Of a DNA stretch of 50,334 nt, positions 23,942 through 33,082 are shown one piece after another. This DNA comes from Candidatus Woesearchaeota archaeon CG10_big_fil_rev_8_21_14_0_10_37_12 (GTDB lineage Archaea > Nanobdellota > Nanobdellia > Woesearchaeales > ARS49). A program made the position numbers and the translations under genes. The DNA lies in contig PCYA01000009.1 in assembly GCA_002762795.1 (NCBI GenBank), positions 125,899 to 176,232 on the forward strand, in the 5' to 3' direction. The stretch's first letter is position 1. Each line of letters starts with the position of its first letter. The notes beneath the pieces are model-generated. The model was not told the origin of the DNA and did no database searches. It saw nothing but the letters and a program-made list of their open reading frames with translations.

Positions 23942-24286
23942 TCAAACAAAACCAACGAAACCCATTAATTCATCAGCAGTATATTGGTTGAGATAGAGAT
24001 CATATATTTCTTTTGCAATACGTACTGAATTGCTGTTTTTTGTTTCTTCTGTAATGATAATTATGCCAAAATGATTTTTCTTTTTGGATTTAGAATCTTT
24101 TAGAAAAGTACTTTTATCCCTGGTAATTAATACGCTTTCTAAACTCATAGCAACAATTAATTGGTCTTCATCGTTTAGCTCGCGATTATTCAATTCAACA
24201 GCAGTTTTTACCTTAAATCCTAATGAACTTAACATTTGTCCAACAAGAGGATTTACATCTGCATCAAGATAACATTTAGCAAACAT
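23942..24286 (-). CDS. DUF5615 PIN-like toxin
   Basis: This 114-aa PIN-like ribonuclease candidate has CYLDADVNPLVGQMLSSLGF, whose aspartates match the N-terminal metal-binding acid of DUF5615. ELNDEDQLIVAMSLESVLITRDKSTF then supplies the central acid and TxD/TRD-type signature. These proteins are the toxin half of VapBC-like modules that cut RNA. The antitoxin-type DUF433 gene lies 7 nt upstream on the same strand, the usual antitoxin-first order. Transcription is presumably autoregulated by the pair. Confidence 0.8.
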   Translation of the reverse strand: MFAKCYLDADVNPLVGQMLSSLGFKVKTAVELNNRELNDEDQLIVAMSLESVLITRDKSTFLKDSKSKKKNHFGIIIITEETKNSNSVRIAKEIYDLYLNQYTADELMGFVGFV

Positions 24287-24293
24287 TTAATCT

Positions 24294-24578
24294 TCACTCT
24301 TTTTTAATATTACCTCTACACAAAATAGTCCCTGGCTTATTTCTAGCTGCAATGTACCCTTCAATTTCAGCAATATTTGTAGTGTAGTACTTGATTGCTT
24401 CATGAGCAGCATCCATCGTGAATCTATCATGGTGTGTCTTAATAAGATATTCAATTCCAGTCATATCTCTTCCACGGTCAGTATCAAGAACAATGTTTGT
24501 TACAGTAATACGTGTATGCACTATTCTTGGTTCATGTTCTGGTGACTCACGCACAATATAATTATAACCTGGAATCAT
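24294..24578 (-). CDS. DUF433 antitoxin
   Basis: EPRIVHTRITVTNIVLD followed by RGRDMTGIEYLIKTHHDRFTMDAAHEAIKYYTTNIAEIEGYI is the DUF433 pattern: a winged-helix DNA-binding protein acting as antitoxin to PIN-like DUF5615 toxins. The chosen ATG (24578, MIPGYNYIV, 94 aa) has a GAGGAGA ribosome site 5-6 nt upstream; an earlier start would place coding sequence over that site. It is the first gene of the two-gene toxin-antitoxin operon. The C-terminal basic tail probably contacts the toxin. Confidence 0.82.
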   Translation of the reverse strand: MIPGYNYIVRESPEHEPRIVHTRITVTNIVLDTDRGRDMTGIEYLIKTHHDRFTMDAAHEAIKYYTTNIAEIEGYIAARNKPGTILCRGNIKKE

Positions 24579-24645
24579 TTTCTTTCTCCTCATCAACTTT
24601 TGAACTATTTTTATCTTCTACACCTCTCAATAATCCATTTCTTAC

Positions 24646-26112
24646 TCAATATAAGTTACTTTCCTTTCCAAGCTGCTTCATAATAGAAAGCGCAACACTT
24701 TTGCCAACAATACGAGCAAGTGAATCAACAGGAACTTTTCTTAACGCGCCGAGGTCTTTCAAACCAGCATTGAATAGCTTTCTTGCACGAACTCTACCAA
24801 CTTGTTCCAAACGAATCAATGAGAGTAGTTCTTCTCTTATACCATATTTCAAACGCAAACGAGCCTTTGTAATTTCTTTTAACAGCGGCTGATAATTCTG
24901 CAATCTTGCAAGCTCATGACACGCATACAACAACCAATCAGCACGATCAATCTTGGACTTTGTTTCACCAGGACGACTATCATACGATTCAAGAATCCAC
25001 TCTTCATCCTTTTCATCAACCCAATCAAGCAACATCAACGCAGTCTTGAAACTCTTCAACCAATCGTCATATTCTGGCTCAAACATGCTCGGCTCTTTCT
25101 GCAACAAATAAGATTCAGCTTCAATATACTTTTCCTGAACATCCTCATATTCTTTCTGCTTAACAGTAAGCAATGGTCGCATTTCAAGCGTGTTGCAAAC
25201 CAAATGAAAGAAAGAAATTGTTTTTACTGTAGTGCTTTTTGCACGCTCTAAGCCAATCAGCAAATGATGCGCAGTTAAAGGGTCAACATACAATTCAGCA
25301 ACACGCTTGCCAAGATTTGTTGCACGAAAACCTTCCTGCACTTTCTGAATAAAATTCCAATCAATAAGCAAATCAAGAACGCGCTCAATGATTTGTTCCA
25401 TTTTATCCAAGTCTTTGTATTGATGCGCCCAAAACGTTTGCTCAAAAAACTCAATAATGGATTCATTGGAATGAACAATACGCGAATTAATCAACGAAAG
25501 AACATAAACACGAAGCACAGGTTCAACAGCAAGCTTACTGTAAATATCTTCTGGAACACCGTTAATGTATTTCTCAATCACAGAATCTCGCTCGTATTCT
25601 GAACTTGTTATTATGATTGCCTCACCAACACTATCAAACTTCGGACGGCCAGCACGACCAGCCATCTGCAAATATTCAAGCACAGGAATGGGCATCATAC
25701 CATGATGACCAAACCTCTTTACGTCGCGAATAATTGCGCGAAAAGCAGGAAGATCTAAACCTGCAGCAAGCGTAGGAGTGCACGCAATAATTTTCACTGC
25801 TCCATCTCTAAAACCATTCTCCACCAATTCTTTTTGCTTCGGAGCAAGCCCTGCATGATGAAACGCAACACCGGTTTTTGTACAAAATGCTAACCGATCA
25901 CATTGCTTCGTTGGTTTAGAAAGTGCAGCAAGTATTTTTTGACTTAACTCCTCTGTTACAGCGTTTGACTGCTTTACTTTTTTAGCAACATCCTCAGCCA
26001 CTTTTTCAGCACTTCTTTTTGCATTCACAAAAATTAATGCCTGTTTGTTCTTTTCCAAAGTATCAAAAACAAGATTAATCAAAGGATCACGAGTTTTTTC
26101 AGAGATAATCAT
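24646..26112 (-). CDS. Hel308-like helicase lacking the first RecA domain
   Basis: The protein (488 aa) begins at the linker before RecA domain 2 (KTRDPLINLVFDTLEKNKQALIFVNAKRSAEKVAED). It contains motif V (CTPTLAAGLDLP), motif VI (QMAGRAGRP), the winged helix, the ratchet domain (ADWLLYACHELARL) and the C-terminal helix-hairpin-helix (LEQVGRVRARKLFNAGLKDL). Motifs Q, I, Ia, II (DExH) and III of an intact Hel308 are absent, so it cannot hydrolyse ATP alone. The missing half is not upstream: a tRNA-Ile gene starts 24 nt before the start codon. Either the helicase is encoded as two halves elsewhere in the genome, or this is a truncated remnant. The remaining frame is intact, which favours function. 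Confidence 0.82.
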   Translation of the reverse strand: MIISEKTRDPLINLVFDTLEKNKQALIFVNAKRSAEKVAEDVAKKVKQSNAVTEELSQKILAALSKPTKQCDRLAFCTKTGVAFHHAGLAPKQKELVENGFRDGAVKIIACTPTLAAGLDLPAFRAIIRDVKRFGHHGMMPIPVLEYLQMAGRAGRPKFDSVGEAIIITSSEYERDSVIEKYINGVPEDIYSKLAVEPVLRVYVLSLINSRIVHSNESIIEFFEQTFWAHQYKDLDKMEQIIERVLDLLIDWNFIQKVQEGFRATNLGKRVAELYVDPLTAHHLLIGLERAKSTTVKTISFFHLVCNTLEMRPLLTVKQKEYEDVQEKYIEAESYLLQKEPSMFEPEYDDWLKSFKTALMLLDWVDEKDEEWILESYDSRPGETKSKIDRADWLLYACHELARLQNYQPLLKEITKARLRLKYGIREELLSLIRLEQVGRVRARKLFNAGLKDLGALRKVPVDSLARIVGKSVALSIMKQLGKESNLY

Positions 26113-26135
26113 ACTGGCTTTTGTTTAGCGAAAAA

Positions 26136-26255
26136 TGACCCCGCTGAGATTTGAACTCAGGACCTCTCGATATCTATAAAAGCTTCGCTTTTCTACTGAG
26201 TTAAGCGAAACTTAACATATCAGTCGAGTGCTCTACCAGGCTAAGCCACGGGGTC
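26136..26255 (-). tRNA. tRNA-Ile(GAU) with a 46-nt intron at 37/38
   Basis: On the minus strand the exons are 26255-26218 and 26171-26136. Acceptor GACCCCG pairs with CGGGGTC, discriminator A. The anticodon arm is CTCGA-CTGATAA-TCGAG after splicing, anticodon GAT. The D-arm is GCTTAGCCTGGTAGAGC and the T-arm CTGAG-TTCAAAT-CTCAG. The intron (26172-26217) contains two 6-bp hairpins, GTTAAG/CTTAAC and AAAAGC/GCTTTT. The central helix of the bulge-helix-bulge pairs three of four bases (CTG with TAG). Confidence 0.9.
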
Positions 26256-26318
26256 TATAAAGAAGCAAGCCTACTGCTGATTTTTAAAGGTATCGCTAGC
26301 ACTCTTTTTTCAGAACTA

Positions 26319-28091
26319 CTAACACTTCTCCCCAGAAATAGACAACAAGTTTCCTTCTGTTATGCTATTGAACACGTCAATAATATCTGCTCCTGAATAC
26401 ACACCATCTTTATTATGATCAGCGTAAATTTTGCACATTCTTTCAACATCAGGAGATAAACATGAGTGACCAATTAACATGCTTCTCAAATATGCAATCA
26501 CATCAGCACGTGTTAATTTATTATCTTCATCAAAATCTAAATCTACAATGCATGGTTGCACGCTAAATGCAAATGTTGTTTCTCCAACAAGACCTTCACT
26601 ATCGGTGGCCTGTAATATAATTGTATAATTTCCTGCATCAAACAATCTTGTAAGAGTTGGTCCTGTGCCAATTAAATCACTATTGTAAAACCATTTTAAA
26701 TTTTTGTCTAGTATGTTTTCCTCATCGCTCACAGAACTGGTTAATGTTACCCTGAATGAACCCATAATTGTAGGTGTTGATATTTCTGGAACAGGAGGTT
26801 TGTTCAAACCAAGATCAACACTAGCACGTGATAAAGCATTCTTCACATCAACACGCGGAAAACCTTCAACATCTGTTCCGGACATCTGCAAAATAGACTT
26901 TAATTCGGCAGGTTTTAAGTTTGGAGCAACTTGCAACAACAACGCAATAACTCCCGAAACGTGTGGTGCTGCCTGAGATGTTCCAGACAATTGTCTATAT
27001 CCCCCACCTTTCTGCACACTTGTGATTGTGTAACCAGGTGCAAGCACTGTTCCAGACGCTCTGTTTGAGAAACTTGCAATCTGATCATCTTTTGTAGAAG
27101 CACCAGCAGCAATTGCTAACGGGCTACACGCAGGATAATTTAACGTATTTGGAACTCCATTATTTCCTGCTGCAAACACAACAGGAATGCCAGCATTAAC
27201 CACGGCATTAATTGCAGAGTCAAGATACGTCGGACAAGAATTTAACGCGTGATTCGCGCTATCACCAAAACTACCACTTAACACATCCCCTTCATTTTCA
27301 ATACAGTCATTCATACCTGCAACAACATCACTTAGCTTGCATCCATTCGCATTACAAATTTTTATTGCCCTGATCGTTGCTCCAGGAGCAACACCAACAA
27401 CAGCTCCATTTGCTCCAACCACTCCGGCAACATGCGTTCCGTGACCAACAGAATTATCATCAACAGCAAAATCACCTATTGATTGACCATTTGAACAACA
27501 ATTAGGCGAGCAAAAACATTTCTGCTCAACACGATCTCCAAAAGCTTCATGCGCTGCATCAATACCAGTATCAAGCACACAAACCTTGATATTATCTCCT
27601 GTGATATTAGTGCCATTCATCTCTAGCGCATGCGCATATGCTGCATTAATTAATGGAACGCTTTCGCTTAACGTTAAATTTAATTCAATATTCTCTTGAA
27701 CGTTTGCAACTAACTCATGTTTTTGAAGCTCTTTAATTCCCCCAGAAGATGCTGTAAGCACCATTGCAGGAAGATGATCTGGGAGAAAAATCACTTCAGC
27801 ATCAACAGATTCTAAAGAAAACAAACGTTCAAAAAAAGTCGGATTGTTTATATCATTCAACACTTCTTGCTGTGCTTGCTTGATGTCTTCTACGGGTAAA
27901 CTCTCAACTTGGCTTTCAGCTGTAATTGCACCAGTAATAGCATTATCTGCAGCTTTTGCTTTTAACATAACTACAACTTGTTCAGGAGTTTCTTCTGCGA
28001 AAAACTGACCAGTAATGGAAGGTTTAAACACAACTATTGATAAAAAAGCAAGCATAATTGTTGCCAATAAGATTCTAAATCGTCCTTCCAT
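26319..28091 (-). CDS. Exported subtilisin-like serine protease with dockerin-like C-terminus
   Basis: This is a 590-aa S8 peptidase. An N-terminal hydrophobic signal (LLATIMLAFLSIVVF, about 8-22) is followed by a propeptide to about 165. The catalytic triad is intact: Asp174 (VLDTGID), His218 (GHGTHVAG) and Ser372 (SGTSQAAPH), with oxyanion Asn310. A cluster KCFCSPNCCSNG near 191-202 could form disulfides or bind metal. After the protease comes a PKD-like beta domain (about 435-515). It is followed by two EF-hand-like dockerin repeats (DFDEDNKLTRADVIAYL, ADHNKDGVYSGADIIDVF). It would act outside the cell, perhaps docked to a cohesin such as the protein at 39589. RBS AGAGGT lies upstream. Confidence 0.9.
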   Translation of the reverse strand: MEGRFRILLATIMLAFLSIVVFKPSITGQFFAEETPEQVVVMLKAKAADNAITGAITAESQVESLPVEDIKQAQQEVLNDINNPTFFERLFSLESVDAEVIFLPDHLPAMVLTASSGGIKELQKHELVANVQENIELNLTLSESVPLINAAYAHALEMNGTNITGDNIKVCVLDTGIDAAHEAFGDRVEQKCFCSPNCCSNGQSIGDFAVDDNSVGHGTHVAGVVGANGAVVGVAPGATIRAIKICNANGCKLSDVVAGMNDCIENEGDVLSGSFGDSANHALNSCPTYLDSAINAVVNAGIPVVFAAGNNGVPNTLNYPACSPLAIAAGASTKDDQIASFSNRASGTVLAPGYTITSVQKGGGYRQLSGTSQAAPHVSGVIALLLQVAPNLKPAELKSILQMSGTDVEGFPRVDVKNALSRASVDLGLNKPPVPEISTPTIMGSFRVTLTSSVSDEENILDKNLKWFYNSDLIGTGPTLTRLFDAGNYTIILQATDSEGLVGETTFAFSVQPCIVDLDFDEDNKLTRADVIAYLRSMLIGHSCLSPDVERMCKIYADHNKDGVYSGADIIDVFNSITEGNLLSISGEKC

Positions 28092-28251
28092 TGAAACCTC
28101 TTTTCATAATGCTTATTTGTTCTATTTAAAATGTTTACTCTAACACGTTCGAGAAAAAGGATAAGTACCACTCCAACGTTACAAAAAAACGAAAGCTTTA
28201 TAAGGGCAGAGGGCATAAACTTGATATATAAAGAGTGTGTGTAGGGGACAA

Positions 28252-31200
28252 ATGGCTAAAAAACCTGATAGTGGAGTAACAGACAGGAGAATTCTTGAAA
28301 CAGTGTTAAAAGCAAATGGACTGCCTCAAGATCAAGCTGCTAAATACGCAAGCAATTATGTTGCGAGAGCAGAACAAGAAGGACAAGAGGTTATTGATTA
28401 CTTAACTGCAAATGCACCTAATGTTGCACAATTAGTACGAACACACTTTGACGATCTTGGAAGACGCAGAATAGCAGCACGACAAGCAGCAGGACAAAGC
28501 GTTCCAGACGGTATGGATAGAGTTCTTGAATTAGGAGCAGAAGGGTTCATGCCAGCAGAACAACCACCATTACCAGACGTTGACACAAGCAGGATGAAAT
28601 TTTCTGTTTGGAAGCAATACGTTGGCGGAGGAAATGACCGCTTAGCTTTAGAAGCAATTTTACGTGTTGATGAAGCAATGGTTCGAGACGCGCTTAACGG
28701 GAAAAAAATAGATCCAACAAAACAACACGTTGTTGACCAATCATTAGCTACAGTTGCAAAAGCAGTACAACAAGGAATGCCATACGCAGTCGCACTATCT
28801 CAAACACCGCTATGGAAAGGTCTTGAACAACCCCTAATAAGACGATCAATCGCAGAAAATCCTGATGTAACAGCAGAACTAAGCCAAGCAGCCAGCAATG
28901 TTGCACAAAAAAGATCAGGAACTTCACAAGTAAGATTACCTCCACCAGTAAGACTACCAACAACTTCCAACTTCAGAACAGCCCCAACTCAACAAATATA
29001 CGAAGATGGACCTGCTGGAACACAAATGGACATGTTGGGCGCAGAATTACCAGCAGACTTCGAAGGACCAGAAGGAACTCAAGTAGAAGGTTTTGGAAAC
29101 TCATTTTACGATGATGGACCTGGACTTGGTCCAGGACACACAATGGTACTGCCTGAACCTAAAGGACGCTTTGCAGAATTTGGTGGTAGAAAACTTCCAA
29201 CAGGAGACCGAACAGAACTCGAACAAGATCATACTATAGACGACGCAGGGTTCTCAGCAAAACTTGCACGATACTTAGCAGATGAACAAGGCAGAGAAAA
29301 TGTTCGAAACAGCATACACGTTGCAGCACAAAAACTCACAAAAAGAGGAACAGCCGAATTACAAGAACGCGTTGAAGCAGCAGGAGATGCAAAATTCAAA
29401 GTAGAAGAAAAACTTGCAGAAGGAGGAATGGGAGTAGTATACGTAGCAACACAACCAGGACTATCACGAATGGTCGTCTGCAAAACAATCAAATCAATGC
29501 CAAAAGGCACAGCAGACATGGAAGCAACACTAACACGCAGAGTAACCAGATTTGAAAAAGAAACCAGAACACAAGCAGCAGCGGCAAACGCCACTGTTGG
29601 AGTTGTACAAGTATACGAAACAGGAATCGCAGATGGTTCAGAAGGACTAGAACAAGGAACACGATACGCACTATTCGAACTCGTAGAAGGACAAAACCTC
29701 AAAGAATACTTAGAAGAACAAACATACATAAGCCCACGCGAAGGAGCAGAACTAATCAAACAAGCAGCAAAATCCTTAGCACGCGTACACGACGCACGCA
29801 TCAACAAAACAGGAATTTCTGCACGAATAGTACACAGAGACATCAAACCAGACAATCTAATCAGACAACCAGACGGAAGAATACGAATCACAGACTTCGG
29901 ACTCGCAGCAGACATCGGAGCACTCGTCAGCAAAAAAGACAAACAAGAACAAGAACAAGAACAAGGCGTAGTAGGAACAAAAAGATACATGGCACCAGAA
30001 CAAGCACCATTCGCAGACGACGGAGAAATATACATATACGGAGACACAGGAGAATTCGTAACACCAGCACCAGTAGATCACCGATCAGACATTTACAGCT
30101 TAGGAGCAACACTCTACGAAATACTCGCAGGAAAATCATTCAAAAAAATACCTGCACAAGACATAGACCCAGCAAACCTTGTTGATGCAAGATCGCCTGT
30201 TTCAATGAACGGCAACAGAACTGTTTACAAATTCAAACACGAAAGCTTCCAATGGAAACTCGCACACAACAAATACAAAACAGGAGATCCACACAAAATA
30301 TCCGGAATCAACAAACGACTCGCAGCAATCATCAACAAAGCAACAACTGATGTTGATGAAAGGTATCAAACAGCAGATGAACTTGCAGATGATCTTGAAG
30401 CATACTTAGCAAGCGAACCAATCAGAGCATATAAAGAAAATATTGCTGAAAAAGGGCTACGAACTATTCGCAAACATCAACGCGTAGCAGTAGGAATAGG
30501 ATTAGCAGTAACAGCAGCTGCAATTGGATTTCCAACAGTATCAGCAACAATACAATCAGCACGCGCAGGAGAAGCAGAAGCACTCGCAGAAGCAAGACAA
30601 TCTGAAGTAGTAGCACTTGAAGCAAGTGCAGCACAACAAGCAGCACAATTAGCATTAGCAAAAGAACAAAAAGCACGAGAAGCAGAACGCGCACTAGCAG
30701 CAGAACGCAGCCTTGAAGCAGCACGAGAACAAGAAAAATTGCTTGCACAACGAAATAAAGCATTAGAACAAAAAATTGCAGCAGTAGCAGCAAGCAAGTT
30801 CAACGATCAAGGTCATGACTTCTTACGCAGAGGAGAATACAATCAAGCAAAAACAGCATTTGAAGAAGCAATAGACCAAGGATTCACAGAAGCTTACTTT
30901 GGCTTAGGAATTGCTCACTATGACTCGTATGATATAAAAAGCGCATTGGAAGCGTTTGCTCAAGCAGAAACAAAACGCGCAGAATTTTGGATAGGAATGA
31001 CTCACATCGAGTTAGCTGATGACCACAATCAAGGAAATAAAACATTCGAAACACTTATTGAAAAATATGCAAAAGAAATAAACTTAAGATCCGCACAAGA
31101 CTCAACATCTTTCCTGAGAGAAGCACAAAAAACAGGAGATGTCCATGATCTCTTAGCATTAAGCTACCTTGCATTCAACAAAGGAAGAACACAATTTAAC

Positions 31201-32205
31201 AAAAAACAAAAACAAACAGCGCACGCTTTATTCGAGGCAGCAATAGACCTCGCAGAAAAAGCACACAATACAGAACCAGGACACGGACTGCCTCTTTACT
31301 TCTTGTCAATGTATCATTCTGCAGGAAACAACACAGCAGGATCATTCCAAACAACAGGCTTGCAACCGTTTAGAGACTATCACAAAGCATTAGACTTAAT
31401 TGCGCAAGCACGTGCCACAGATAAACTCAATCCCAGATATGTTGAACATTCAGCAGCTCTTAATATGGAATTAGGAAATCTTGAAGAAGCAATAAAACTT
31501 GCAAACATTAACATTGCTCGATTACCACAAGTGCCAGGTGTTTATCTCACAAAAGCACTAGTAATAGGGAAACAAGGCGATAACAGAACAGCAGTCAATA
31601 TAGCAAATCAAGCAGCAGAGATGAACCCAGAGGGATTCAAATCAATTCCTGCTAATTTAATAATAAGAGGAACATTGTACGCAAGCCTTGGTTGGGATTA
31701 CTATGGAAATAAACAAATACCTCTTGCAGACTCTTCATTCAGAAAAGCAAGAGATGATCTTGAACAAGCAATACGACTTGATGAAACACTTTCAATAGCT
31801 CACTCAGAATTAGCAGTTGTATTAACATACCAAAGAAATTTTGATAGAGCAATACGAGAACATGAAAAAGCGTTGATATTAGATTCTTCGCCACGTGCTT
31901 ATGGAAATAGAGGGAGCACTTTAGAGTGGTGTGCTTTCTTCCAAGGGGATGACAGCAAATTAGTTGCTGCACTGAACGATTATAAAACAGCAAGCCAAGG
32001 CGGAGAACTAAGAGGACACTTGTACGGAGGAAGAGTAGCAAAAACACTGCATGAAAAACACTACAAAGAAACTGGCAGAAACTTCAAACAAGAAGCAATT
32101 GAAAATCTTACTACTTATATTACATCAAATGAACAATACATGAGAGACCAAGCACAACAATGGCTTGACGAACTCAGAGATATTGCAAAAAAGAACACAA
32201 ACTAA
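28252..32205 (+). CDS. Giant Ser/Thr protein kinase with transmembrane segment and TPR array
   Basis: The 1317-aa protein has an N-terminal region (1-380) with a helical repeat-like part and acidic low-complexity sequence. The Hanks-type kinase domain (about 385-700) carries AEGGMGVVYVA, the ATP lysine in VVCKTIKS, HRDIKPDN near 528, DFG near 548 and APEQ near 581. One membrane helix (VAVGIGLAVTAAAIGFPTVSA, about 747-768) precedes an Ala/Glu coiled coil. TPR-like repeats run from about 850 to 1300 (FLRRGEYNQAKTAFEEAI and others). This layout resembles bacterial PknB-like sensors of planctomycetes, with the kinase inside and TPRs probably outside. The ATG at 28252 is preceded by GGGGAC. A TATA box (GATATATAAAG) lies about 30 nt upstream. 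Confidence 0.92.
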   Translation: MAKKPDSGVTDRRILETVLKANGLPQDQAAKYASNYVARAEQEGQEVIDYLTANAPNVAQLVRTHFDDLGRRRIAARQAAGQSVPDGMDRVLELGAEGFMPAEQPPLPDVDTSRMKFSVWKQYVGGGNDRLALEAILRVDEAMVRDALNGKKIDPTKQHVVDQSLATVAKAVQQGMPYAVALSQTPLWKGLEQPLIRRSIAENPDVTAELSQAASNVAQKRSGTSQVRLPPPVRLPTTSNFRTAPTQQIYEDGPAGTQMDMLGAELPADFEGPEGTQVEGFGNSFYDDGPGLGPGHTMVLPEPKGRFAEFGGRKLPTGDRTELEQDHTIDDAGFSAKLARYLADEQGRENVRNSIHVAAQKLTKRGTAELQERVEAAGDAKFKVEEKLAEGGMGVVYVATQPGLSRMVVCKTIKSMPKGTADMEATLTRRVTRFEKETRTQAAAANATVGVVQVYETGIADGSEGLEQGTRYALFELVEGQNLKEYLEEQTYISPREGAELIKQAAKSLARVHDARINKTGISARIVHRDIKPDNLIRQPDGRIRITDFGLAADIGALVSKKDKQEQEQEQGVVGTKRYMAPEQAPFADDGEIYIYGDTGEFVTPAPVDHRSDIYSLGATLYEILAGKSFKKIPAQDIDPANLVDARSPVSMNGNRTVYKFKHESFQWKLAHNKYKTGDPHKISGINKRLAAIINKATTDVDERYQTADELADDLEAYLASEPIRAYKENIAEKGLRTIRKHQRVAVGIGLAVTAAAIGFPTVSATIQSARAGEAEALAEARQSEVVALEASAAQQAAQLALAKEQKAREAERALAAERSLEAAREQEKLLAQRNKALEQKIAAVAASKFNDQGHDFLRRGEYNQAKTAFEEAIDQGFTEAYFGLGIAHYDSYDIKSALEAFAQAETKRAEFWIGMTHIELADDHNQGNKTFETLIEKYAKEINLRSAQDSTSFLREAQKTGDVHDLLALSYLAFNKGRTQFNKKQKQTAHALFEAAIDLAEKAHNTEPGHGLPLYFLSMYHSAGNNTAGSFQTTGLQPFRDYHKALDLIAQARATDKLNPRYVEHSAALNMELGNLEEAIKLANINIARLPQVPGVYLTKALVIGKQGDNRTAVNIANQAAEMNPEGFKSIPANLIIRGTLYASLGWDYYGNKQIPLADSSFRKARDDLEQAIRLDETLSIAHSELAVVLTYQRNFDRAIREHEKALILDSSPRAYGNRGSTLEWCAFFQGDDSKLVAALNDYKTASQGGELRGHLYGGRVAKTLHEKHYKETGRNFKQEAIENLTTYITSNEQYMRDQAQQWLDELRDIAKKNTN

Positions 32206-32536
32206 ACTCTTAAAATTATCTTAATCTATAATTAAATTCGCAAGAAATAGAAAACAACAAATCAGAACACAAACAAGCATACGACACGTTGGAAAACTGC
32301 TTAGCACAAATGAACAGTCCTGTGTAGGGCTCTGTAGAAAATCTCGCTTCGCTCGGTATTGCCACCAATTTGCTTTGCACTTCTTTTCTCTGAAACAGAC
32401 ATTCCCCGCCGGGGTCATCCCCCTGGTCTGTGTGTTTCTTTACTTTGAAAAAGCTCACAAAACAGGTGACAACACTACATTTTCTATAGAGTCCCTGTGT
32501 AGAAAACCTTAATAACACAACTTATCTAACAACACT
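32206..32536. other. 331-nt intergenic region with GC-rich hairpin
   Basis: No plausible gene. The best structure is CAGAC...GTCTG (about 32396-32430) enclosing CCCC-GCC-GGGG, unusually GC-rich for this window. CTGTGTAG recurs (about 32319 and 32494), the second time as CTGTGTAGAAAA, close to CTGTAGAAAA at about 32331. It could be a 3' structure of the kinase transcript or an RNA gene; I cannot decide. Confidence 0.4.
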
Positions 32537-33082
32537 ATGCAAATCATAATGATGCATGGACTTCCAGCAACAGGAAAATCAACAATCGCAAAAGAAATAC
32601 AGAAAAACCTGCCAAATTCAGTCATCCTCAAATCAGCAACCTACAGACCCATAAAACACAATACTTCTTATTTTGATGAAACACTTTCTGAAATTTCTCA
32701 ACAGAAAGATGAAGCTTATAAAACACTAATTAATGATGCCAAAAAAGCAATAAGTGCAGGAAAAATACCAATACTTGACGCAACATTTCATAAAAAACAT
32801 AGACGAAACTGGGTCTATAAATTAGAAAAAGACGGAATCACCATTAAGATATTATCTACCAGATGCTCTGATAAAACCATAACAAAACGCATAGGAAGCA
32901 GGAAAAACAAAAAAAATGCAGATTCTATGTTAAATCAAAAAAAAGCGTTTGACATTATGAAACTACAAGCAGACCCTCTTACTAAAGACGAAAACACACT
33001 AAAAACAACACTGAAAATTAACACCGATAAACCAGTAGACTCTAACGAGGTACTAAATTGGCTGAAAACTATTTCATCATAA
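32537..33082 (+). CDS. P-loop kinase, polynucleotide-kinase/zeta-toxin-like
   Basis: Walker A GLPATGKST is at residues 9-17, after IIMMH. ILDATFHKKHRRNW near 75-90 matches the D-x-T-x(n)-R segment of AAA_33 kinases (polynucleotide 5'-kinases, zeta toxins, tRNA/Sec kinases). RIGSRKNKKNAD supplies basic lid residues. Length is 181 aa. Its 3' end overlaps the HAD-family gene by 25 nt, so the two are translationally linked. In T4-type Pnkp, kinase and HAD phosphatase are fused in this order, which suggests nucleic-acid end repair. A free zeta-type toxin is less likely because no antitoxin is adjacent. Confidence 0.75.
   Translation: MQIIMMHGLPATGKSTIAKEIQKNLPNSVILKSATYRPIKHNTSYFDETLSEISQQKDEAYKTLINDAKKAISAGKIPILDATFHKKHRRNWVYKLEKDGITIKILSTRCSDKTITKRIGSRKNKKNADSMLNQKKAFDIMKLQADPLTKDENTLKTTLKINTDKPVDSNEVLNWLKTISS

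Noticed and set aside
26172-26217. tRNA-Ile intron as a nested gene like that at 10580
   Set aside because: It is 46 nt with two simple hairpins and contains no tRNA or reading frame.
29229-30047. Minus-strand 272-aa reading frame
   Set aside because: It is opposite the kinase domain, Ser/Cys-rich and without a ribosome site. The kinase motifs on the plus strand are unmistakable.
32216-32518. Minus-strand 100-aa reading frame downstream of the kinase
   Set aside because: Composition is irregular, it has no start context, and it covers a strong hairpin. It looks like non-coding DNA.
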